In this document: positions 7,692 through 15,717 of the stretch, in pieces
Position numbering within the stretch: the first letter of the stretch is position 1
How the letters are laid out: every line of letters starts with the position of its first letter
Source of the DNA: an uncultured Flaviramulus sp.
Lineage (GTDB): Bacteria > Bacteroidota > Bacteroidia > Flavobacteriales > Flavobacteriaceae
DNA length: 64,000 nt
Direction of reading: 5' to 3'
Assembly: GCA_947495125.1 (NCBI GenBank)
Contig: CANLXL010000011.1
Coordinates: forward strand, 1-64,000
Notes under the pieces: generated by a model
The model's database searches: none
What the model saw: only the letters and a program-made list of their open reading frames with translations
Told to the model about the DNA's origin: nothing
Translations under genes and position numbers: made by a program

Positions 7692-10343
7692 TTAACTTTT
7701 CTTTATCAGGCGTTTATGTCTAATTACAGAATCTGTGGTTATTATTTTAATTATATATACACCGCTTTCATAGTGGCTTACATCTATTGGCTCATCCAAT
7801 ACGTCTAGTTGTTTTAAAATTAGTTTCCCGCGAACATCATATATGTTTACTTCACAAGGGGTTTTTAATCCTTTAATATAGAAACTGTCTTGCGCAGGAT
7901 TTGGAAATAGTAGGATTGCACTATCCAAACGCTCCGACTCTGTTATTCCCAAGGTATTCTCTTTTGATGCAGAACAGTCATAAGTATCACCAAATATCTG
8001 CTCACCAGGCGCGTTGGTACAATCTGCTAGACCTGTTGTAGCGCTACCACAAGCAGTAAAAAACTGATCCTGAAAAACGCCTTCATTATAGAAACAAATA
8101 TCTGAAGCTTCACTTACATTAGCATATTTTATCTTAATATGAAACAATAGTTTGGCGGTTGATGTTACTTGAATCTCCGGTACCGTTTCCAAGGCAGTCA
8201 AACCAAGATTCTGTTGAAATGATAGTGAGACTCTGGACGTTGTATTATCATTCTGTACAAAATCCTTATAAGCTGGTGAAAACGAGCCAAAAGAATAGCC
8301 TAATATTGAACCATCAGGTTGACTATATGCGATATTACCATTGGTCGATACATCTTCTCCAAAAGCATCTGTGCTGTATTCCAGGTATACTTGCCCGGAG
8401 TTTAAGTAAAAATCCTCAGTACTTGCTATGAAAATATCCGCTTCGTAATAATCATCAACACCGTCATTCGTGACCTGAGCATTGGCAAAGGTTAATGTGA
8501 TGTTGGGCGATAAAAGTTTAGATTGACTATTAGTCCTTAATTGCTGGCCACGACCAATAACCGGGTTGATTAACGCATTAACATCGGTGTTTTGTACTTG
8601 TGAATTGGCATCCATATCTGCAGCATCATAACCCCCGTTTCCTATACGTTGAATAACACTATTTGAATCGGTATTCTGTATTTCACCATTGCCATCATAA
8701 TCCCCTGTATACATGCCATAATTCCCATTGTCTAAAGACACCACAGCATTATTACCCCCTTTAATCGCACTTACATCTGACGATAAATCTACCTGTGTAA
8801 GCGTAGAACTCAACGCTGTTGAAGCCTGGCTTATTATTCCAAGATGGTTTCTATGTTTTACAGCGACATAATAATTCCCCGGAAACACATCAAATTCCAA
8901 TGTACTATTCCCATCGTTAGCCAATATGTTACCATTACGCAACAGGAGTGCCGACTGTCCGGAAATGATATTATCACTATCATTTTCATCTCTTAATTCC
9001 ACCCATACCCAATCTACCACTGCTGTGCTGCCGGTAGTACTAAATACTGAAGTATTATCCACCATCATCGCATCGGCATACGGGCTTGTAGATGGAAGGT
9101 AGTCTAAAGCTCTCAAATCATCTCGCATGAGATTCTCCTCTCCGGTATTAGGGCTATAGGCTGCACCTTGAAGATAGGCCTTTACCAGCACAACAGCTTT
9201 ACATGATGAGGATACCCCATCACCCTTGAAAGTCCAGTTATAAGGCGCTCTGGTTAATATGGTTCTGGCCTCTTCTCCAGTGCAATATCCTAAACCGTTT
9301 ACACCAACCTTTATATCAACTGACATCTCATCATTGGTTGCCCATCCTATGAGTGTGGCATCATAATTTTCGTAAGACATCCCACAATCATCAAGCATGC
9401 CCAAAATACCGTTAGAATAAGTTTGATTAATAATAAGACTGTTAAACTTCCAGTTACCAATATTTTGGTCAAACGCACTGGCTCCAGAAAACATATCAGT
9501 TAAACTAAAAGCCTTTTCAACGTTCCAATTACCTATATCCTGATTAAAATCGGTCGCCTGACGGAACATACTAGAAAAATATTCCCCTGAGGAAACATTC
9601 CAGTTACTGAGGTCCTGGTCAAATTTTATTGCAAACTCAAACATTGAAGAAAAACCAGTCACCGAAGATACCTGCCAACTCCCTATGGGTTGGTTAAACT
9701 TCAATGCGCCACGAAACATTGCTCCTAGATTAGTAACTGAAGCCACATTCCAATCGTCCATAGATTCTCCATTATCAACAAAATTAGAACACTGTTCAAA
9801 CATTTGAAGCATACTAGTGACATTGCTTAAATCGGGAGTGTCTGTAGCATTTAAAACGACATTAGAGCAGCCTAAAAATGCTTTTTCCATGCTAGTCCAT
9901 TCGATAGTGCCCCATTGGTCAATACTTTGTATCTTGCTCCTATCACCACTAAAATTAAAGTAAATTCTCGGGAAATCTCCTCTTATGGAAATCGTGTATT
10001 CTCCTGGCTGGGTATAAATATGGGTTGCATTTCCTGTAAATCCTTCTTCATAAGTTGTGATTATGGTAACGCCTCCTGACTCATAATCATCCCGCCATTT
10101 AACATCATAATCGTAACCACCTCCAGTTGTCGGAATGGTAAAGGATTCATTGGCTGTTGTGGTTTTAATCGTAATTCTAAAATCATCTTGTGCAAAAGCG
10201 ACCTGAAGTGATAACATTAGGGGCAGTACTAAAATGAGTCTGAACAACTTGTTTAGATGGCTATTACTTAAGAAGGTTCGAAGTAAAAAGTTTGGTCTAT
10301 AGCCCACTGTCATCCTGCAAATGAGCTGGTCTATATTTTTCAT
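7692..10343 (-). CDS. BspA-like (DUF285) surface protein with dockerin-like loops and T9SS type-A domain
   Basis: 883 residues. A long N-region leads into the hydrophobic signal segment (LILVLPLMLSLQVAFAQ, about 36-52). A PKD/BspA-type N-terminal region is followed by DUF285 repeats (about 150-310; recurring 'MFxxAxxFNQDIGNWNV'-like motifs) of the BspA leucine-rich surface protein group. A Cys-containing spacer and a long beta-rich region follow. Around 545-590 lie two calcium-binding-loop motifs (DYDGNGEIQNTD and DMDANSQVQNTD) spaced like type-I dockerin EF-hand halves. The C-terminus ('LLFPNPAQDSFYI', 'VNIYDVRGKLI', 'YESGVYIIKI') is a type-A T9SS sorting domain. It is probably a surface protein for adhesion or matrix binding. 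The start at 10343 is supported by a promoter ~32 nt upstream. Confidence 0.87.
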   Translation of the reverse strand: MKNIDQLICRMTVGYRPNFLLRTFLSNSHLNKLFRLILVLPLMLSLQVAFAQDDFRITIKTTTANESFTIPTTGGGYDYDVKWRDDYESGGVTIITTYEEGFTGNATHIYTQPGEYTISIRGDFPRIYFNFSGDRSKIQSIDQWGTIEWTSMEKAFLGCSNVVLNATDTPDLSNVTSMLQMFEQCSNFVDNGESMDDWNVASVTNLGAMFRGALKFNQPIGSWQVSSVTGFSSMFEFAIKFDQDLSNWNVSSGEYFSSMFRQATDFNQDIGNWNVEKAFSLTDMFSGASAFDQNIGNWKFNSLIINQTYSNGILGMLDDCGMSYENYDATLIGWATNDEMSVDIKVGVNGLGYCTGEEARTILTRAPYNWTFKGDGVSSSCKAVVLVKAYLQGAAYSPNTGEENLMRDDLRALDYLPSTSPYADAMMVDNTSVFSTTGSTAVVDWVWVELRDENDSDNIISGQSALLLRNGNILANDGNSTLEFDVFPGNYYVAVKHRNHLGIISQASTALSSTLTQVDLSSDVSAIKGGNNAVVSLDNGNYGMYTGDYDGNGEIQNTDSNSVIQRIGNGGYDAADMDANSQVQNTDVNALINPVIGRGQQLRTNSQSKLLSPNITLTFANAQVTNDGVDDYYEADIFIASTEDFYLNSGQVYLEYSTDAFGEDVSTNGNIAYSQPDGSILGYSFGSFSPAYKDFVQNDNTTSRVSLSFQQNLGLTALETVPEIQVTSTAKLLFHIKIKYANVSEASDICFYNEGVFQDQFFTACGSATTGLADCTNAPGEQIFGDTYDCSASKENTLGITESERLDSAILLFPNPAQDSFYIKGLKTPCEVNIYDVRGKLILKQLDVLDEPIDVSHYESGVYIIKIITTDSVIRHKRLIKKS

Positions 10344-10374
10344 AGCAATAGTTTTAGGGTTTGGGTTTCGGTGT

Positions 10375-10407
10375 CAAAAGTAAGCTCCTCCTTTAAAAAT
10401 TCCTCAA
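10375..10407 (-). promoter_or_regulatory. Bacteroidota-type promoter of the BspA-like gene
   Basis: Read on the minus strand, TTG (10407-10405) is followed after 22 nt by TACTTTTG (10382-10375), matching the Bacteroidota -33/-7 consensus TTG-N17-23-TAnnTTTG. The predicted transcript would start near 10369, giving a leader of about 26 nt before the ATG at 10343. Confidence 0.6.
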
Positions 10408-10765
10408 TTTTGAGGGTAGCAAAAAGGTGTCTACCCCTAAGAGCACCATATATAATGGGAATTACAGAGGTTCAGAATATGAAAACAGAGCAGCTTAAGA
10501 GGCGGAAATCACTCCATTATTTTTACAATTTCAATAAATTATGGTAAAAAAATTACAGCTACTGGTTATCTGGATACATAAAATACGCTTCTCCTATCTG
10601 TAGCACTTTTAAGAAAAGTGACGCTTTTACAAACACTAATTTCAATCTATTTTGCGATAATCCTCCACATGGTTTCGGATTATTTCACGATACAATAAGT
10701 GATGGTTTCCGTATATACATTAAATAAGTAAAACCTTAAATCACACCGATATCATTCTAGCATGG
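10408..10765. other. Intergenic region, nothing recognised
   Basis: About 360 bases between two minus-strand genes. No frame, repeat, hairpin with T-tract, or RNA gene was recognised here. Confidence 0.4.
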
Positions 10766-11527
10766 TTAGCCAAAATACATCTGTAGCATTAAGATGGTGT
10801 CCATATAGGCATGGGCAAAGATTAGCACCCAAATTCTTTTCCGCAGATATATATAACAGACCCCTAATACCAATCCCATAAATCCGGTTTGAACGATTCC
10901 CATTATTCCCCAGCTATAATGTACTAAACCAAAAAATATGGCGCTCATGATAATGGCAATAGTTTCGTTTTTTTTATGATTTGATCCTATCTCAGAAATG
11001 CGATTTATTAAAAACGCCCTATATATTATTTCTTCACCAAAAGAGGAAACCATATAAACACCCCCGAGCGACACAAAGAGCATCCAAAGGTTATTCTTTA
11101 AATAATTATAGCCACTCATATCCGGATCTTCCGGAATGCCGGTAATATTGGCCATTATTATGGCCCCTAAAACAAAACCGGTTAAGGCTAAAACAAATAC
11201 AACTACCGATTGTAAAAAAGTTTTAAATCCCTGCTTCCAACTAAATCTTTTAAAACTTATTCCAAAATGTATCAAGGGCTCTCCTCTAAACTTTAAACCG
11301 GCATATACCATGGCTAGCATAATAATGTTAGCCACCCATACAATGGTTTGGTTATAGATAAGATCTAAAGGATCTTCAGATTTAAACATTTCAATAATGA
11401 GGAACGCTATGCCAAATACGACTACTATTTCAATAATTTTCGCAGTATTACTAGTTTTTAAAAGCTCTCCGATTGTGTTATTAAAACTAGTATTAATCTT
11501 TCGATGATGTTGATTTTCTGAATGCAT
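10766..11527 (-). CDS. CPBP-family intramembrane glutamic endopeptidase
   Basis: 253 residues with about six to eight membrane segments (about 30-48, 62-78, 105-128, 148-160, 190-208, 211-228, 232-250). The family's conserved motifs are present: E165-E166-x3-R170 (EEIIYR), F199-x3-H203 (FGLVH) and H239-x3-D243 (HAYMD), which form the catalytic site of CAAX-protease/Rce1-like enzymes. Bacterial members cleave membrane or leader peptides; some act in bacteriocin self-immunity, but nothing in the neighbourhood points to a substrate. The gene lies 63 nt downstream of an AraC-type regulator on the same strand, so the regulator may be co-transcribed with it. Confidence 0.88.
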   Translation of the reverse strand: MHSENQHHRKINTSFNNTIGELLKTSNTAKIIEIVVVFGIAFLIIEMFKSEDPLDLIYNQTIVWVANIIMLAMVYAGLKFRGEPLIHFGISFKRFSWKQGFKTFLQSVVVFVLALTGFVLGAIIMANITGIPEDPDMSGYNYLKNNLWMLFVSLGGVYMVSSFGEEIIYRAFLINRISEIGSNHKKNETIAIIMSAIFFGLVHYSWGIMGIVQTGFMGLVLGVCYIYLRKRIWVLIFAHAYMDTILMLQMYFG

Positions 11528-11590
11528 AATACTCTTGTTTAAAGGTTTTAGTTCAATATTATGCCATAAAAAAACTAAAATAGACCGAAA

Positions 11591-12745
11591 TCAGGAAGTC
11601 GAACCCTTTTCCAGTCCATTTCTAAATTGAGTTGGAGTGAGGTTAGTGAATTTTTTAAAGGCCGTGTTAAATGATGATTTAGAGTTAAAACCAGAATCAT
11701 ACATAACCTCCTGAATGGTTAACTTATTATCCGATTGATTTGTAAATATCCTTTTTGCTGTGTTTACCCTGAGTTTATTAATGAAGTCAAAAAAGTTACA
11801 TGAATACCCCTCATTAATGACTTGGGATAAGATTTTCGATGGTATATCCAATTCATCCGATAGATCATTAATAGTTAACCTACTATCTAAAAACCTTTGT
11901 TCGGCTGTTACATGACCCCACAGCTTATCCATAAAAATTTTGAGATCTGCATCCGATAATTTTGATCCCGCATATTTTTCTTTTTTGCTAAGACTGGTTT
12001 CAGGAAGTAAATGCCTTTCCTTTGAAGATTGATTTAAAAACTTTAACAATATAGCATTGATAAAATAAAACATAAACAGAATCATTAACAGAAGTGTTAT
12101 TAATAATCCATTTTTAATGCCTATGAATGGTAATAGAGAATGCAATAATGATAATGAAAACAGTATTATAAAACTGTTAAGCATGAATCTAAGGAGTTTG
12201 AAGTTATCCTGATTAAACGTTGAATAGATGTCCATGACTTTCCCTATAAATTTACTTATTTCTAATTTAGATTTAAATAAATAATAGAATATATGCCCCA
12301 AAATAGTCAGCTCAATGATGCGAAAATTTAGTGGTATGTTTTGGCGTCTAATTTGATCTGTAACGTGAAAAACGGAGGCTGTTGTTTCAAAAATAATGAT
12401 TCCAATAATAACGCAAACAGAAATTAAAAAAGGAAGAAAATGAACAATATGTTTCTTTTTTAATTGGTAACCTTTAAACAATACAGATTGGGTAAAAATG
12501 TACAATAGTGGCCCGTAAGCGAACATAAAGGTATCATCAATTAGTAATAAGTGAGGTATTTTAACGATCACTTGAAAGACTAATACATATAGATTTAATA
12601 TGGCTATAGAGATCATAAGAAAAACGATAGCCAGAATTTTATTGGATAAAGCTATGCCTTTCTTATTTTGAAATAAAAAAAACGAAACAAATAAGAATTG
12701 AAAACACAGGATAAAAAATAATATTTTCAATAAATTGATATCCAT
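11591..12745 (-). CDS. AraC-family transcriptional regulator with multi-pass membrane N-terminus
   Basis: 384 residues. The N-terminal ~240 residues contain about seven hydrophobic segments (first: ILFFILCFQFLFVSFFLF), the sensor arrangement common in Bacteroidota membrane-bound AraC proteins. A charged linker (about 240-275, ERHLLPETSLSKKEKY) leads to two helix-turn-helix units of the AraC/XylS DNA-binding domain (about 280-380; 'RLTINDLSDELDIPSKILSQVINE' in two parts, then 'LTIQEVMYDSGFNSKSSFNTAFKK' in two parts, and 'TPTQFR'). It should sense a membrane or periplasmic cue and regulate nearby genes. The CPBP protease gene directly downstream is the obvious candidate partner. Ligand unknown. 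Confidence 0.88.
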   Translation of the reverse strand: MDINLLKILFFILCFQFLFVSFFLFQNKKGIALSNKILAIVFLMISIAILNLYVLVFQVIVKIPHLLLIDDTFMFAYGPLLYIFTQSVLFKGYQLKKKHIVHFLPFLISVCVIIGIIIFETTASVFHVTDQIRRQNIPLNFRIIELTILGHIFYYLFKSKLEISKFIGKVMDIYSTFNQDNFKLLRFMLNSFIILFSLSLLHSLLPFIGIKNGLLITLLLMILFMFYFINAILLKFLNQSSKERHLLPETSLSKKEKYAGSKLSDADLKIFMDKLWGHVTAEQRFLDSRLTINDLSDELDIPSKILSQVINEGYSCNFFDFINKLRVNTAKRIFTNQSDNKLTIQEVMYDSGFNSKSSFNTAFKKFTNLTPTQFRNGLEKGSTS

Positions 12746-12873
12746 GATGAATTTGAATGCATTGGCTTATGTAAATTTATTAAAATAAACATAGCGTCTG
12801 AAGAAACAAATCAAATCTATAGAAAAATAATACCTATGAGCATTTGCAAAACAAAATACAAAGGCATTTTAAT

Positions 12874-13476
12874 TTATTGAACGAGTATAATATCCTTACT
12901 AAGTTTGATATCCTTTGAAGCCACAAACATACCGTCTTTTTCTTCAATACGTAACATGCTACCAACAGCATTGGCACGACAAGCCAAAGTTAAATCCGGT
13001 AATAAAGGATCATCATTAAAGAAGAAGGATTTGATCGCGTATTCTGGTTTACCCGGCTCTTTAATAATTCGGTGAATTTGCTTGAGTTCTTTAGTACGCA
13101 TATATTTTCCCGGCATAAACGTATAGAAGGTATAACGCCCATCTGTATCTGTTTTTATCCAACCTTGATGGTGCACATAGCGTTTACGTTTTTCGTCTCT
13201 TTTCATGACATAATTACCATCTTCATCAGATTGACAGATATAAAGAATAACATCTTTAGCAGGTGTTGTGCCATCACTATGGTAAATGGTTCCGGTAATT
13301 TTTAGCTTATTCGGTTTGCTGTCAAAATCAGGAATAGTATCGGTATGATTTAAATGCTTTTCGGAATAATCATAAACAGGGCTTCGCTTTTTATAGCTGA
13401 CATGCTCTTGAGCATAGGCTATATTAAATACGCTTATCATGTAGGTAATGCAAGAAAGAAGAACTAGATTTTTCAT
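12874..13476 (-). CDS. Secreted intradiol-dioxygenase-like protein, possibly inactive
   Basis: 200 residues with a signal peptide (MKNLVLLSCITYMISVFNIAYAQ). Residues 58-160 follow the intradiol ring-cleavage dioxygenase fold pattern: 'ITGTIYHSDGTTPAKDVILYI' in order, 'TDTDGRYTFYTFMPGKY', and 'YAIKSFFFNDDP'. In catalytically active members iron is held by two Tyr and an HxH pair. Here the equivalents appear to be Y100, Y125 and Q133-I-H135, so the first His is replaced by Gln. Either iron binding is altered or the protein has only a structural or binding role. No aromatic-degradation genes are nearby. It stands alone, 154 nt after the CsgG-like pair on the same strand. Confidence 0.68.
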   Translation of the reverse strand: MKNLVLLSCITYMISVFNIAYAQEHVSYKKRSPVYDYSEKHLNHTDTIPDFDSKPNKLKITGTIYHSDGTTPAKDVILYICQSDEDGNYVMKRDEKRKRYVHHQGWIKTDTDGRYTFYTFMPGKYMRTKELKQIHRIIKEPGKPEYAIKSFFFNDDPLLPDLTLACRANAVGSMLRIEEKDGMFVASKDIKLSKDIILVQ

Positions 13477-13630
13477 GGGGTCTCTAATTTAATTTGTTTA
13501 AAACTAAATAATTAGCCCTATTACTTCCTAAAAAATCACATGAACTATAAAAAAATTACGACGAATAGATGAAATGCAGTAAATTTCAATACCATTTATT
13601 TAAAAAGGGGACTCGTTAAAACGCAAAGAT

Positions 13631-14503
13631 CTATAGAAATTCTTTGAGCGCTTTAGCCAATTTAGTGCTTAGAGCTTGGTAAGCGTCATCCAAAGCCTTA
13701 GATTCCACATAATTAGTTTCTTTAGCTTTTGATGTTATCGGCTTTGAACTTTTAGTTTTAAGATCTATTACCTTCCCGGTAAACTTTAGATTTACAATAG
13801 ATAAATCGGCATCAGCAGAACTCTTGGTAATCTCTTTGGTTAGCGTTCCAATAAGATATGTATTTAAATGCGATTTGATTTTGGTTTTATCCATCCAGGC
13901 ATCATTAGCCGAATAAAATGAATTATAATGTTTTAACGACGAGGTATTGAAAAAAGACGTTGACGAACTAATATTTTCATTGCTTAAATCATTACTTAAT
14001 TGCTGCTCGAAGTCTATAGCAACCCGAGCATTTTCTTTATTTTTAATGAACAATGCCAGAGCATTATGACCAAGCAAAACTTCGCTTTCATTAAAATAAA
14101 CCACTTTTATAACCTTTTTGGCTTCAGTTTTTGGTTTTTTGTCTTCCACCGGACCGGGAGGTGGAACAGGCTTATGTTTAACCATGTCGATGCTATCGTT
14201 TAAAGCAACGATTATTTCTTTCATGTCTTTCTCTTCTTCTTCACATTCCCCGGGATGTTCTCCTATTTTTTTTTCTAAAGCATCCTTATAACTGATATAA
14301 GCATTTAAAGAATCCTTAGTTCTTTCTTTTATAAATGTTTTTTCAGCTTCTTCATTAAAATTTCTTATGCCATAGCATACAAAAAGCTTATCCTTTAATT
14401 CAAGAGCATCGGCACCAATAGCAACAACAATGCCTATCGTGGCCAAAACACCATTGGTTTTGGTTGCTAATGCTTTTAAACGTCGCGATAATCGTACATT
14501 CAT
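13631..14503 (-). CDS. Unrecognised protein, partner of a CsgG-like protein
   Basis: 290 residues. There is a hydrophobic stretch near the N-terminus (about 18-36, NGVLATIGIVVAIGADALEL), then a charged Glu/Lys-rich helical region (about 50-110), a Pro/Lys linker (VPPPGPVEDKKPKTEAKK, about 112-130), and a C-terminal half that resembles the alpha/beta pattern of CsgG/FlgT-like domains ('LIGTLTKEI', 'ADLSIVNLKFTGKVIDL', then a helix ending in KALKEFL). That resemblance is my inference; no family was identified with certainty. Its ATG overlaps the stop of the preceding CsgG-like gene (ATGA), so the two are translationally coupled and probably work together at the envelope. Confidence 0.6.
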   Translation of the reverse strand: MNVRLSRRLKALATKTNGVLATIGIVVAIGADALELKDKLFVCYGIRNFNEEAEKTFIKERTKDSLNAYISYKDALEKKIGEHPGECEEEEKDMKEIIVALNDSIDMVKHKPVPPPGPVEDKKPKTEAKKVIKVVYFNESEVLLGHNALALFIKNKENARVAIDFEQQLSNDLSNENISSSTSFFNTSSLKHYNSFYSANDAWMDKTKIKSHLNTYLIGTLTKEITKSSADADLSIVNLKFTGKVIDLKTKSSKPITSKAKETNYVESKALDDAYQALSTKLAKALKEFL

Positions 14504-15480
14504 TTTAGTTCATTTATAATTTCTAAACATGCATTATTCTTAGGGTTAAGCATGTATGCCGTTTTCGCGTTTTTTAAACTGACTTCGTATTCACCATTAA
14601 ACTTCTGCATCATCGATAAATTATAAAGCGCTGCCGATTTGGCTTTCTCTTTGGTCATGGTTTCCGGTATTTTTGAGATCATCTCGTATCCGGTATTAAA
14701 ATCATCTATCTCCAAATAGTTGATGGCCACCTTTAATTCATCATTAAACTTAGAGTGGGTTTGAAAATCTATGGTGTGCTCTTTGGTATGCTTTGTAAAA
14801 AGCTGTTTGAACTTTAGAGCAATTTCTTCTCGTGCATCTTCATAAAAATCTGTAGAACTTAATTCCGGAGGTGTTTCACAATCGTATTTAGGTCCGGATC
14901 CGCTAATATCCGATTTTAAGGTTCTGGAAAATTTAATCCCCGCGCTTTCCAAATCTATAATTTTGAAATTCACATCAAGATCGTAATTACCAACTCGTTT
15001 TTTTTCAGTCTTACATCCTGATCCGTTTCCAAACATAGACTTGCTTGATTTTATACTTTGAATAAATTCGTCGGTTTGAATTCTACAAAAAATGATAATT
15101 CCAGAGCCCAAAAAATTTCCCATTTTCCTAATTTGGTCTTCATCCACAAGACCACTACCTTGTTGAAATTTAAACTCTTTAAGTAAAGCTTGTGTTTTAC
15201 TCCTATCTGCTAATGTTAGCCCTTCAATATTAGATATACTGTTAGACAACTCATCATAGACATCTATACAATGTGGGTCTATCTCATTATTTTTATTTAC
15301 AATTTCCGAAATAATAACGGTTTTAACATTTGAAATATCAAACACCGGATTAACCTCTACCTTATAGGTTATTTTACTCCAGTCCTCACCAAAAATAGAA
15401 GTTAAATTCTGTGCAAAAGAGCTATACCCAAGGAAGAGCATGGACATTGTAACAACGAAAATTAAACTGTTTTTTTTCAT
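14500..15480 (-). CDS. CsgG/LpoB-like secreted protein with C-terminal TPR
   Basis: 326 residues with a signal peptide (KKNSLIFVVTMSMLFLGYSSFAQ). Residues about 45-210 have the CsgG/LpoB-like pattern: a strand (VKTVIISEIV), a helix and 'LTLADRSKTQALLKEFKFQQGSG' (split: LTLADRSKTQALLKE, FKFQQGSG), then a helix and the strand 'GSGIIIFCRIQ', and a strand pair that describes oligomer subunits ('YDLDVNFKIIDLESAGIKFS', 'RTLKSDIS'). The C-terminal ~70 residues form helices of TPR type ('SAALYNLSMMQKFNGEYEVSLKNAKTAY' in parts). CsgG-like proteins assemble on the outer membrane or activate envelope enzymes; the exact role here is unknown. A 9-bp-arm palindrome lies just upstream. Confidence 0.65.
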   Translation of the reverse strand: MKKNSLIFVVTMSMLFLGYSSFAQNLTSIFGEDWSKITYKVEVNPVFDISNVKTVIISEIVNKNNEIDPHCIDVYDELSNSISNIEGLTLADRSKTQALLKEFKFQQGSGLVDEDQIRKMGNFLGSGIIIFCRIQTDEFIQSIKSSKSMFGNGSGCKTEKKRVGNYDLDVNFKIIDLESAGIKFSRTLKSDISGSGPKYDCETPPELSSTDFYEDAREEIALKFKQLFTKHTKEHTIDFQTHSKFNDELKVAINYLEIDDFNTGYEMISKIPETMTKEKAKSAALYNLSMMQKFNGEYEVSLKNAKTAYMLNPKNNACLEIINELK

Positions 15481-15507
15481 AAAAGAATATAATTACAAGG
15501 GTTAAAG

Positions 15508-15529
15508 CATTTATGAATGCTCATAAATG
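15508..15529. promoter_or_regulatory. Palindrome upstream of the CsgG-like gene
   Basis: CATTTATGA, loop ATGC, TCATAAATG: a perfect 9-bp inverted repeat 28-49 nt upstream of the CsgG-like start. No strong T-tract follows on either strand, so an operator for a dimeric regulator is at least as likely as a terminator for the upstream minus-strand gene ending at 15718. Confidence 0.4.
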
Positions 15530-15717
15530 TTTAAAAAATATCATGCTAAATTCTTGGGGAGAGTGAATTATTGTTAATAGCTTGGACTAAAATAATTTAT
15601 ATTTTAACATTTTCCTACAAAAAAAACATATTTATAGCCAAATAGTATTTCGTCTATTTGTATTTGATTTTTAGCGATTTTTTTCTGTAAAATACTTTAT
15701 ATTAGTTATGTAATGAT

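Noticed and set aside
7626-7808. 60-codon plus-strand frame over the 3' end of the BspA-like gene
   Set aside because: It is antisense to the T9SS sorting domain and has no coding signature.
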